A DNA stretch of 5,424 nucleotides from Candidatus Altimarinota bacterium (GTDB taxonomy: Bacteria > Patescibacteriota > Gracilibacteria > UM-FILTER-43-11). The position numbers and the translations under genes were made by a program. The number at the start of each line of letters is the position of its first letter. Within the stretch, counting starts at the first letter, position 1. The stretch covers positions 1 through 5,424 of the forward strand of contig JAOZLT010000107.1 in assembly GCA_029934675.1 (NCBI GenBank), in the 5' to 3' direction. Shown in pieces: positions 1-5,272 of this stretch. A model generated the notes under the pieces. The model did no database searches. It was not told where the DNA came from and worked only from the letters and a program-made list of their open reading frames with translations.

Positions 1-939
1 GTCGGCTTCAGCCAACTTCTTATTATCAACATCACCGTATTTTGAAACATTATCATTCTCTTGGTCATTGAGTGTATCCTTTTTAAAACCCAAAAACTTC
101 AATATGCCATTCATCGCTCTAACTAAAACATTTGCTCTTACATTAGATTTGTCATCTCTTAATGCCTCTCTATTATTAGATCCTACAACTACTTCACTAA
201 GCTCATTATTATTGGATACAAATTCCTGATAAGCTGATAAAACCATTTCATTTTTTTGAATTAAATCAAAAATACTTAATTCCTCAATAATCCTCTCTTT
301 AATACTAATTCGCACCTGATTAGTAATAATATCTGATTTTCCCAAAAGTATTTTAATTGCTATTTTTTTTTGTTTACTATCTGGGAAATTATCAAAAACT
401 CCTCTTAAACACCTTGAGATTGATTTATTAACCAATTTATTACAAACCTTATCACTACGAATAAATATTTCATTAAAAACAGAATTAGGAATCTTACTAT
501 CACAATGCATCCCCTCTCTAATAACAGCTTTAATAATCTCAATACTAATATCTTCACTTGAACGATGCTCGCTATCTATCTCATATTTCTGAGAAGTATA
601 ATAATACGGAACACTCTTATTTTGAAAAGCAGAAATAGATTCTACAATTATTCTACGCTGAGATTTTGATAAATCATCCTTATTCAAACCAAAATTCTTC
701 TCAAAATAATGATATGCATAAGAAAGCGGATCACGCTCAACTCCAACTTGACTTTCCACCGACAATTCGGAATCTTCAGAATCACACTGAGACACCAAAT
801 GAAGTGACTTATCATCGTTAGACACACTTTCATACGCTTCATCATCAACACGTAATTCAAGAGCTTCTTTAATTTCATTCCTATGATTTGTAGATAAGTC
901 TGGATATCCGTATCCTTCTGACTTTTCAGATAAGCTCAT
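1..939 (-). CDS. Hypothetical protein, C-terminally cut by the window edge
   Basis: An open frame of 313 codons runs leftward from an ATG at 939-937 to base 1 with no stop, so the C-terminus is outside the window. An in-frame TGA lies two codons upstream of the ATG, which makes this the first possible ATG start. No Shine-Dalgarno sequence is visible. I do not recognise the family. Residues 1-70 are rich in Ser, Asp and Glu and look disordered. Residues 71-115 contain an aromatic stretch (YAYHYFEKNFG near 74-84, PYYYT at 111-115). Residues 130-240 look like a bundle of amphipathic helices rich in Ile, Lys and Glu. Residues 241-313 are polar again, with a short hydrophobic patch, GILKFLGF (278-285). 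There is no signal peptide and no membrane segment, so it is probably cytoplasmic. Its bases are more AT-rich than those of the CAP gene. Regular codon structure and 313 open codons in AT-rich DNA support a real gene; its function is unknown. Confidence 0.8.
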   Translation of the reverse strand, partial: MSLSEKSEGYGYPDLSTNHRNEIKEALELRVDDEAYESVSNDDKSLHLVSQCDSEDSELSVESQVGVERDPLSYAYHYFEKNFGLNKDDLSKSQRRIIVESISAFQNKSVPYYYTSQKYEIDSEHRSSEDISIEIIKAVIREGMHCDSKIPNSVFNEIFIRSDKVCNKLVNKSISRCLRGVFDNFPDSKQKKIAIKILLGKSDIITNQVRISIKERIIEELSIFDLIQKNEMVLSAYQEFVSNNNELSEVVVGSNNREALRDDKSNVRANVLVRAMNGILKFLGFKKDTLNDQENDNVSKYGDVDNKKLAEAD

Positions 940-1056
940 AAATCAATTACATGGCGATTAAAATCTGTACACAGACTTTAAAATAAATTAAAATATTTAC
1001 ACATCTTCAAACACAATAGGAGTAGTGTAGAAAATGGCATATACCGTAGCATGTAT

Positions 1057-1085
1057 TTGACAATAAGTCAAGGAAATTATATTAT
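1057..1085 (+). promoter_or_regulatory. Promoter-like sequence reading into the 3' end of comEC (antisense)
   Basis: TTGACA (1057-1062) is separated by exactly 17 bp from TATTAT (1080-1085), an 11/12 match to the sigma-70 consensus. It points rightward, so transcription would start near 1092, inside comEC on the opposite strand; the -10 overlaps the comEC stop codon. No convincing plus-strand gene follows, so any product would be an antisense or spurious RNA. In AT-rich DNA a chance match is possible. Confidence 0.35.
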
Positions 1086-2713
1086 GATCTATTGATATCT
1101 TCTTGTTTAAGGGCTAAGTATCTTTGTCTTAGCAATAAAATAAGTAATAAATAATATCCAAACATCATCCATAGCTTCATTCCTGGTATATCTATACTGG
1201 CATAAGGAATACGAGACATAAACTCAATAATCCAAATAATATAAGAAAGAATTCCCCAAGTAATATAACCAAGCACAAGACTAATCCCATTAAAAACAAA
1301 TGAAAAAATTACGGCCAAAAAACCGAATAACATAGCGAGTGGAATAGCAAAAATTACGAGTAAATTTGACAAAGGTGCGATAATAGATAGGCGTTCAAAA
1401 TTTAAAATAATAATCGGTAATGCCATAACCTGGGCAGACAAAGTCATCTGAATAGCTTCGCGCATACCAAAAGCTTCAGGTAATTTATTTGCATACTTAT
1501 CAAAAAGCGGTGCAACATAGATAAGTCCAAGTACTGCAGCAAAAGAAAGCTGAAATCCAACATCCCACCATAATATTTTTGGATTCCAGAGCACCATGAA
1601 AAAAGCAGAGAATAAAACAGTAATATGAATATTATTCTGACGACCATAATTTAGAGCAATAAGCCCTAAAATTCCCATAATACTAGCACGCACAACAGCC
1701 GGGCTTGCCCCAACAAACAGTGTAAAAAGAATTATGGATATTATGGCTACCAAAAATCCAATTCTACGTGGTATTCCCTTCAAAATCCACATCACAAACA
1801 CAATTATTATTGTAATGTTATACCCACTTATCGCAATAATATGTGTAAGACCTGTAATATTAAATTTTTCCATCAAATCAGGTGGTATGCCTTTGCGTGC
1901 ACCAACCAAAAGGCCAGCTTCAAAACTCGCATGCGGTTCCGGAAAAATCTGGTTTATCCGTTCCAAAAATTTATTTTGCAAAAAACCCATACTTCTCCAA
2001 AACAAATTTCCCTCTCCTTCTCCAATTACTGTTACCCAGGGACGATACATAACCGAATAAACCCCATATCTACTCAAATAATTGGAATATGAAAATCCAT
2101 CAAATTCACCTGGCTCTTGCAAATCACCGCTAATTCTAACTCGATCACCGTAATGGTATTGTGGGTATTTTTCGAGAGAGATAAGTACATCACCACTAAT
2201 TTCAATTTGTGATTTTTGACTTCTGATTTGTAATTCATCTTTGAATTTTGAGCTTTGAATTTTGAGCTTTTGCGAAGCAATCGTATATTTCGCCTTATCT
2301 CTCCTCACATCCGTCTCCACAATTACCCCTTCAATCTCAACCTTCTGCCCATTGTAATAGTCAACCTGTGTAGGAGAAATACGATGCTCAGCAAAACTAG
2401 CACGTAACAAACCCATACAACCGGCTAAAACAAATAAAGCTAATATAATCAGTACAGCCCGTAAAGTAAGCACAAGTGTAGGACTCTTGGTGGATAGTAA
2501 GGGGCTCTTGGTGGATAGTAAGGGGCTCTTGGTGGATAGTAAGGGACTCTTGGTGGGTAGTAAAGGACGCATATATGCGTCCCCAACCAATACCAACAAA
2601 CACACCAACCCAACACCCAACAACAGATATATAGATGGCTGAACAACCAAATAAAGCCCTACTCCCGCAAGAAATCCAACCAAAGCTATAATGATATAAA
2701 AAGACTTTCCCAT
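1082..2713 (-). CDS. comEC: ComEC/Rec2-family DNA-uptake channel, short form
   Basis: This 543-residue polytopic membrane protein belongs to the ComEC/Rec2 competence family, which carries single-stranded DNA across the cytoplasmic membrane during natural transformation. In order it shows N-terminal membrane segments (about 6-24, 28-44 and 81-103), a soluble OB-fold/DUF4131-like part (about 115-230), and a Competence domain of many helices (about 260-530). Recognisable signatures are GLTHIIAISGYNITII (288-303), where many homologues have SGLH, plus ASPAVVRASIMG (336-347) and DVGFQLSF (384-391). Bacillus ComEC is near 770 residues. This protein stops after the membrane domain and so lacks the C-terminal metallo-beta-lactamase domain, as is common in Patescibacteria. 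Two hydrophilic stretches, 50-78 and about 147-169, are encoded by repeats and look like insertions. The ATG at 2713 begins a good membrane segment but has no clear Shine-Dalgarno sequence. It follows rsmA by 39 bp, suggesting one transcript. The stop is TAA. Confidence 0.93.
   Translation of the reverse strand: MGKSFYIIIALVGFLAGVGLYLVVQPSIYLLLGVGLVCLLVLVGDAYMRPLLPTKSPLLSTKSPLLSTKSPLLSTKSPTLVLTLRAVLIILALFVLAGCMGLLRASFAEHRISPTQVDYYNGQKVEIEGVIVETDVRRDKAKYTIASQKLKIQSSKFKDELQIRSQKSQIEISGDVLISLEKYPQYHYGDRVRISGDLQEPGEFDGFSYSNYLSRYGVYSVMYRPWVTVIGEGEGNLFWRSMGFLQNKFLERINQIFPEPHASFEAGLLVGARKGIPPDLMEKFNITGLTHIIAISGYNITIIIVFVMWILKGIPRRIGFLVAIISIILFTLFVGASPAVVRASIMGILGLIALNYGRQNNIHITVLFSAFFMVLWNPKILWWDVGFQLSFAAVLGLIYVAPLFDKYANKLPEAFGMREAIQMTLSAQVMALPIIILNFERLSIIAPLSNLLVIFAIPLAMLFGFLAVIFSFVFNGISLVLGYITWGILSYIIWIIEFMSRIPYASIDIPGMKLWMMFGYYLLLILLLRQRYLALKQEDINRS
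2206..2274. repeat. Heptamer repeat array inside comEC
   Basis: On the plus strand, TTTGAAT, TTTGAGC, TTTGAAT and TTTGAGC follow each other with a strict 7-bp period at 2240-2267. More degenerate copies lie on both sides (TTTGACT, TCTGATT and TGTAATT at 2215-2235; TTTTGCG at 2268-2274). Read in the comEC frame, the array encodes the Lys/Ser/Gln/Phe-rich stretch around residues 147-169 (QSSKFK and similar). Related arrays occur at 3246-3283 and 3613-3654. Confidence 0.8.
2481..2564. repeat. Four tandem 21-bp repeats in comEC (heptapeptide repeat)
   Basis: Four head-to-tail 21-bp units lie at 2481-2501, 2502-2522, 2523-2543 and 2544-2564. They are nearly identical, differing at one to three bases. 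The length is a multiple of three, so the comEC frame stays open, and each unit encodes the heptapeptide LLSTKSP or a close variant (residues about 51-78). The repeats sit between the second and third predicted membrane segments, where a variable loop could be tolerated. Copy number may vary between strains by slippage. Confidence 0.95.
2565..2582. repeat. Perfect 18-bp palindrome abutting the 21-bp repeats
   Basis: GGACGCATATATGCGTCC is its own exact reverse complement. It begins at the base directly after the fourth 21-bp unit. It lies in frame inside comEC and encodes GDAYMRP (residues 44-50). Such GACGCAT/ATGCGTC palindromes resemble dispersed palindromic elements known from several bacterial genomes, but one window cannot show whether this one is dispersed here. 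Confidence 0.8.
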
Positions 2714-2752
2714 AAATAATAATATTACGGGTAGGCAAGGTATTCATTATAC

Positions 2753-3598
2753 TTACTTTCCTAATTTTGTCAACACCTTAACCAATCTTTTCCAATCCCC
2801 TATCTCCAAATTCTCTGCTCTAAAGCTCAAATCAATATCAGCTTCATCTAAAAAAGGCTTTATTTCAGCTGGTTTTAGATGGAATCCTGCAGAAAGAGAA
2901 TTACTGAGTTTTTTTCGCTTTTGGGAATATCCAAACTTAACAATCCGCAAAAAATCCTTCAGCTTTTCAATGTCAACCAACGGCTTATCAAACACATCTA
3001 TCTTTAAAATCGCTGAATCCACTTTCGGCGCAGGGTAAAAAGATTCAGCAGGAACAATATCTATAATCTCCGGCTTTCCAAACAATTGAGTTTCAATCGT
3101 AATCAGGCTTTTACCAGTTATCCCACAAATCTTCTCCGCAGCCTCTTTCTGCACCAATAAAACCATCAAACTTGGAGGAATATCAGACTGAAGGAAATGT
3201 TTAAGTAGTGGTGATGTAATATAATATGGAATATTAGCTACCACCTTATAATTTTGAACTTTGAACTTTGAACTTTGAATTTGGTAGTTTAATATATCTG
3301 AATGAATTATCTCCAAATTTTCTCCGCTACTTTCAAATTTTTCCACCAATAAATCGACCATTCCAGAATCATACTCTATAGCAGTAACATGCTCTATTTT
3401 ATCAAGAAGCTGCTCAGTCAAAAACCCTGTTCCAGGCCCGACCTCAACCACATTATCAGATAGCTTCAAATCTGCAGCCCCAACAATCTTATCCAAAGCA
3501 TCTTCGTCTATTAAAAAATTCTGCCCCAACCCTTTCTTCGCCCACAGATTATGAGATTGTAATAATGATTTGAGTTCTTGTAATTTTGAATTATTCAT
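2753..3598 (-). CDS. rsmA: 16S rRNA (adenine1518-N6/adenine1519-N6)-dimethyltransferase RsmA/KsgA
   Basis: The enzyme transfers four methyl groups from S-adenosylmethionine to two adjacent adenines in the last helix of 16S rRNA, late in small-subunit assembly. The 281-residue product has the full family pattern: GLGQNFLID (23-31), SAM-binding EVGPGTG (52-58), acidic E75 in AIEYD, D101 of the SDIL motif, the adenine-binding NIPYYIT (122-128), FYPAPKVDSAIL (187-198) and a C-terminal helical domain with SQKRKKLSNSL (225-235). The usual family length is 255-290. The frame is open 48 codons further upstream, but that extension would run through a hairpin and repeat array and has no homologous motif. 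The ATG at 3598, about 22 residues before the GLGQNF motif, is therefore the better start, though no Shine-Dalgarno sequence precedes it. Residues about 105-118, between D101 and NIPYYIT, are encoded by a heptamer repeat array, in a position that is normally a variable loop. comEC follows 39 bp downstream. Confidence 0.96.
   Translation of the reverse strand: MNNSKLQELKSLLQSHNLWAKKGLGQNFLIDEDALDKIVGAADLKLSDNVVEVGPGTGFLTEQLLDKIEHVTAIEYDSGMVDLLVEKFESSGENLEIIHSDILNYQIQSSKFKVQNYKVVANIPYYITSPLLKHFLQSDIPPSLMVLLVQKEAAEKICGITGKSLITIETQLFGKPEIIDIVPAESFYPAPKVDSAILKIDVFDKPLVDIEKLKDFLRIVKFGYSQKRKKLSNSLSAGFHLKPAEIKPFLDEADIDLSFRAENLEIGDWKRLVKVLTKLGK
3246..3283. repeat. Heptamer repeat array inside rsmA
   Basis: On the plus strand, TTTGAAC occurs three times in a row at 3253-3273, followed by TTTGAAT at 3274-3280. 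A decayed unit (TTATAAT, 3246-3252) precedes them. In the rsmA frame the array encodes QSSKFKVQN (about residues 108-116). The unit is nearly the same as that of the comEC array, with the same orientation relative to the gene, and gives a very similar peptide. Confidence 0.88.
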
Positions 3599-3612
3599 CT
3601 GCAACAGTGTAA

Positions 3613-3654
3613 ATGAAAAATGCGAAATGCAAAATAATAAATGTAAAATGAAGA
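3613..3654. repeat. Intergenic heptamer repeat array upstream of rsmA
   Basis: Six 7-bp units follow each other on the plus strand: ATGAAAA, ATGCGAA, ATGCAAA, ATAATAA, ATGTAAA and ATGAAGA. The period is exact although single bases vary. It lies between the rsmA start (3598) and the hairpin at 3657-3681. Unlike the other two arrays it is noncoding. It may represent the same class of element in a more decayed form or in the other orientation. Confidence 0.65.
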
Positions 3655-3656
3655 AG

Positions 3657-3681
3657 GCCCTTCGATACAAGACCGAAGGGC
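3657..3681 (-). terminator. Hairpin after the CAP-protein gene, probable terminator or attenuator
   Basis: GCCCTTCG (3657-3664) and CGAAGGGC (3674-3681) form a perfect 8-bp stem with a 9-nt loop, 23 nt past the TGA stop of the CAP gene. In the leftward transcript it is followed by a pyrimidine-rich stretch (CTTCTTCATTTTAC), not a clean U-run, so termination may be partial. In that case rsmA-comEC could receive read-through from the CAP promoter; no other clear promoter was seen before rsmA. Confidence 0.55.
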
Positions 3682-3704
3682 TTCCGTTTTGAAACACATT
3701 AACA

Positions 3705-4304
3705 TCATGGAGAATAAGGTTTAATCTTAACAGCGCCAGCAAAATCCATCACGCAATTGTAAATGTATTTTTTATGTGGCTGAATGCTAACACCCACATA
3801 TTTTGCGTCTTTACTGAATATATTTTTGCGGTGACCCCGGTCAGTTACACCTCGATCAATGAGCAACTGAAGCACGATGTCCAGGGGGTTTTTGTGACCA
3901 TATGAGCAATTCTCAGAAATCATGCCACCCCACGTACATTGATCTTCAACACGTGTTTTTAAGTTCGAACCGTTAGTTCCTATATGACCAACCTTACCAG
4001 TCCGCCCCATATCAATCGCATGGGCTATTGCCGACATTGTAAGTTGTTCTGAAGGAAGCAACGGATGCAAAGGCTTCATACTAAGCATCTGCATATAGCA
4101 TTCCTTCGCTTCTGCAATCGAATTGCCTTTGAGATACTTTTTGGCAAAAGTCGGAGGATCCGTACGAGCCTCATTCAGAATTCTTACTACTTCCTTTTCG
4201 CCCTTCGTCATATAAACAACGTTCTTAGCAGTATCGTTACCAACCATACTAGCAAAAGAAGTCATCGGCATCATGAAAGCCACAATCGCCATAAAAAACT
4301 TCAT
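3705..4304 (-). CDS. Secreted CAP-domain (SCP/PR-1-like) protein
   Basis: This 199-residue protein has a Sec signal peptide (residues 1-18, hydrophobic core rich in Met, Phe and Ala, cleavage probably after SFA) and one CAP domain over most of the rest. CAP-domain hallmarks are ILNEARTDPPTFA (42-54), the helix with AHAIDMG (94-100), GHIGTNG (106-112), ENCSYG (131-136, matching the family GEN-YG motif) and DRGHRKNIF (155-163), followed by VGVSI and VMDFAG. The probable cavity residues H107, E131 and H158 are present. Four cysteines (69, 123, 133, 184) could form disulfides outside the cell. Bacterial CAP proteins are extracellular or envelope-bound, with mostly unknown roles; proposed ones include metal, lipid or peptidoglycan-related binding. 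The ATG at 4304 has a strong AGGAG 8 nt upstream. It is probably transcribed alone, with its own promoter and a hairpin downstream. Confidence 0.92.
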   Translation of the reverse strand: MKFFMAIVAFMMPMTSFASMVGNDTAKNVVYMTKGEKEVVRILNEARTDPPTFAKKYLKGNSIAEAKECYMQMLSMKPLHPLLPSEQLTMSAIAHAIDMGRTGKVGHIGTNGSNLKTRVEDQCTWGGMISENCSYGHKNPLDIVLQLLIDRGVTDRGHRKNIFSKDAKYVGVSIQPHKKYIYNCVMDFAGAVKIKPYSP

Positions 4305-4309
4305 CTTCT

Positions 4310-4318
4310 TATCTCCTC
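4310..4318 (-). promoter_or_regulatory. Strong Shine-Dalgarno of the CAP gene
   Basis: The minus strand reads GAGGAGAT, which includes AGGAG 8 nt before the ATG at 4304. It fixes the start and contrasts with rsmA and comEC, which have none. Confidence 0.8.
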
Positions 4319-4360
4319 TGTTAAATTGTAAAACACCGACCCGCCTTATACGGACAATGC

Positions 4361-4385
4361 TTGAATTTTGTGCAAAAGATCAAAA
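4361..4385 (-). promoter_or_regulatory. Leader box of the CAP gene, shared with the 5098 gene
   Basis: Minus strand: TTTTGATC (4385-4378), then TTTTGCACAAAAT. The TTTTGATC begins exactly 9 nt after the -10 element, just as at 5171-5164 in front of the other secreted-protein gene. The inner TTTTG-CA-CAAAA is a short inverted repeat. It could be a regulator site or an mRNA 5'-end element; the sequence does not distinguish them. Confidence 0.5.
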
Positions 4386-4394
4386 CGGCATATT

Positions 4395-4423
4395 ACTTTA
4401 TGATATTCTTAACAAATAGTCAA
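4395..4423 (-). promoter_or_regulatory. Sigma-70-type promoter of the CAP gene
   Basis: TTGACT (4423-4418), a 17-bp spacer and TAAAGT (4400-4395) on the minus strand. The predicted start is near 4388, giving a leader of about 84 nt. It starts 14 bp past the U-tract of the upstream terminator, so the gene has an independent transcription start. Confidence 0.6.
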
Positions 4424-4436
4424 TATGTGTAATATT

Positions 4437-4465
4437 AAAAAAGACCCCCGGCGTAACGCCGGGGG
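4437..4465 (-). terminator. Strong rho-independent terminator
   Basis: A perfect 9-bp GC-rich stem, CCCCCGGCG / CGCCGGGGG, closes on a 3-nt loop (4445-4465). In the leftward transcript it is followed after two bases by six U residues (4442-4437). It starts about 30 nt past the stop of the 4496-5098 gene and insulates it from the CAP gene. Confidence 0.95.
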
Positions 4466-4495
4466 GCCCTTTGATCCGAGGAGAAGAAACTGGAA

Positions 4496-5098
4496 CTAAT
4501 CCATTGCAAATGCAACACCTAGCTCCAATGAGAAACCTCCCAAATTCCTTGTGCCAGAATAATTACCGTTACTCACAGCAACTCCAGCCCAATTAGCAGA
4601 GATATGAAATCTCCAGTCCTGCATCAAATTCCGCAGAGACGCCTTATCTTCACCAGGTGGTATGCCGAAACTAAAAAACGGTCCTATCGCATAGTGTAGT
4701 GAATGGATATGTCCTGCTTCGTAGAAGTGACCATATCCAATATTGGTATTCAGACCAATATGCCACCAGCCAGCATACTGACCAATACCAATCCCATAAC
4801 CAAAATCTAAGACATGATCATCCTTAGATAAAGCTACCTTAACCTCATAAATCTGCATAAAATTCTTATTCACGTATACATACGCAAAGTTGAAACGTGG
4901 CAAAGTCACTGAATCATTCGGTAATGACTGATAAAGCAAACCCATAGAAAATTGTATAAATGGCCGACGCTCTTGAATGCCGAAGTTAGGGACGATTCCG
5001 TATTTCTCGATTGCCTGTTGCTCAAAGCTCTTCTTAGTCTTAGCAAACGCTGTAGTTGTTAGAAAAAATGCTACCAAAATCATCAGAAAAGTTCTCAT
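4496..5098 (-). CDS. Secreted beta-strand-rich protein, barrel-like, family not recognised
   Basis: This 200-residue protein has a clear Sec signal peptide (residues 1-19, cleavage after AFA). The mature part begins with a short charged helix (about 22-33). From residue 46 it consists of alternating aromatic/glycine-rich strands: PFIQFSMGLLYQSL, RFNFAYVYVNKNF, VLDFGYGIGIGQYAGWWHIGL, NIGYGHFYEAG, HYAIGPFFSFGIP, WRFHISANWAGVAV and GFSLELGVAFAMD. Amphipathic strands with Gly, Tyr and Trp suit a small beta-barrel or a beta-sandwich surface protein. The last residues are FAMD, not the terminal Phe typical of outer-membrane proteins, so outer-membrane location is uncertain. It has no cysteine. The ATG at 5098 has AGGAG 6 nt upstream. 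It has its own promoter and terminator, which suggests good expression. The function is unknown and no family is assigned. Confidence 0.88.
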   Translation of the reverse strand: MRTFLMILVAFFLTTTAFAKTKKSFEQQAIEKYGIVPNFGIQERRPFIQFSMGLLYQSLPNDSVTLPRFNFAYVYVNKNFMQIYEVKVALSKDDHVLDFGYGIGIGQYAGWWHIGLNTNIGYGHFYEAGHIHSLHYAIGPFFSFGIPPGEDKASLRNLMQDWRFHISANWAGVAVSNGNYSGTRNLGGFSLELGVAFAMD

Positions 5099-5103
5099 CG
5101 TTT

Positions 5104-5109
5104 TCTCCT
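5104..5109 (-). promoter_or_regulatory. Strong Shine-Dalgarno of the 5098 gene
   Basis: The minus strand reads TAGGAGAAAACG directly before the ATG, with AGGAG 6-7 nt upstream. It fixes the start at 5098. Confidence 0.8.
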
Positions 5110-5122
5110 ATTAAAACGTTTA

Positions 5123-5152
5123 GTGACTAGGGCAACCACTGCCCGACATCAC
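5123..5152 (-). promoter_or_regulatory. Stem-loop in the 5' leader of the 5098 gene
   Basis: GGGCA (5130-5134) and TGCCC (5140-5144) pair around a 5-nt loop. Outer arms GTGA (5123-5126) and TCAC (5149-5152) can extend the helix across a small internal loop. It has no U-run after it and lies between the predicted transcript start and the ribosome-binding site. A 5'-end stability or translation-control structure is more likely than a terminator. Confidence 0.5.
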
Positions 5153-5153
5153 A

Positions 5154-5171
5154 TTTTGTAAATGATCAAAA
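5154..5171 (-). promoter_or_regulatory. Leader box of the 5098 gene, shared with the CAP gene
   Basis: Minus strand: TTTTGATC (5171-5164), then ATTTACAAAAT. This matches the CAP leader box (TTTTGATC, TTTTGCACAAAAT) apart from a 2-nt gap and one substitution, and it sits at the same 9-nt distance from the -10 element. Confidence 0.5.
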
Positions 5172-5180
5172 AGGTACTAC

Positions 5181-5209
5181 ATTTTATAAGATTTTTTAAT
5201 TTTTGTCAA
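5181..5209 (-). promoter_or_regulatory. Sigma-70-type promoter of the 5098 gene
   Basis: TTGACA (5209-5204), a 17-bp spacer and TAAAAT (5186-5181) on the minus strand, 11/12 to consensus. The predicted start is near 5174, with a leader of about 75 nt. Its -35 is 8 bp from that of the divergent plus-strand promoter. Confidence 0.7.
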
Positions 5210-5224
5210 TCTAAATATTGACAA
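5203..5224. repeat. Inverted repeat joining two divergent -35 elements
   Basis: TTGTCAA (5203-5209), 8 bp, TTGACAA (5218-5224). The arms are exact reverse complements because each holds the -35 hexamer of one of two outward-facing promoters. It may be just the pair of promoters, or also a site for one dimeric regulator of both genes. Confidence 0.6.
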
Positions 5225-5246
5225 CTAAAGAAAAACTAAGTATATT
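5218..5246 (+). promoter_or_regulatory. Sigma-70-type promoter of the plus-strand lipoprotein gene
   Basis: TTGACA (5218-5223), exactly 17 bp, then TATATT (5241-5246); 11/12 to consensus. The predicted start is near 5253, giving a leader of only about 20 nt with no Shine-Dalgarno sequence. Confidence 0.75.
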
Positions 5247-5272
5247 CATAATCTATAAATTTGCTTTTCATT

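Noticed and set aside
1057..1071. Inverted repeat TTGAC-N5-GTCAA as the comEC terminator
   Set aside because: The stem is only 5 bp, AT-rich, and not followed by a U-run in the leftward transcript. It is better explained as overlapping promoter -35 elements.
960..1071. A promoter for the left-edge gene (TTGACT at 1071-1066, or TTGAAG nearer the gene)
   Set aside because: With a 17-bp spacer the first has only TACGGT as -10, and the second needs a 19-bp spacer. Neither is good enough to annotate.
1734..2092. Plus-strand open frames opposite comEC
   Set aside because: They lie entirely within a well-supported comEC, have no domain features, and mirror the coding strand's composition.
2397..2747. 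Alternative minus-strand frame with YPPR repeats
   Set aside because: It is the 21-bp repeat of comEC read in another frame; the comEC frame has the membrane segments and family motifs.
3613..3654. CRISPR array or attachment site
   Set aside because: The period is 7 bp with no spacers of typical length; this is a microsatellite-like heptamer array.
3599..3742. Upstream extension of rsmA by 48 codons (start at 3742)
   Set aside because: The extra residues have no family similarity, overlap the end of the CAP gene and its hairpin, and are encoded by a heptamer repeat array. The ATG at 3598 gives a normal RsmA length.
4065..4331. Plus-strand open frame opposite the CAP gene
   Set aside because: It is antisense to a gene with signal peptide, motifs, ribosome-binding site and promoter, and shows no features of its own.
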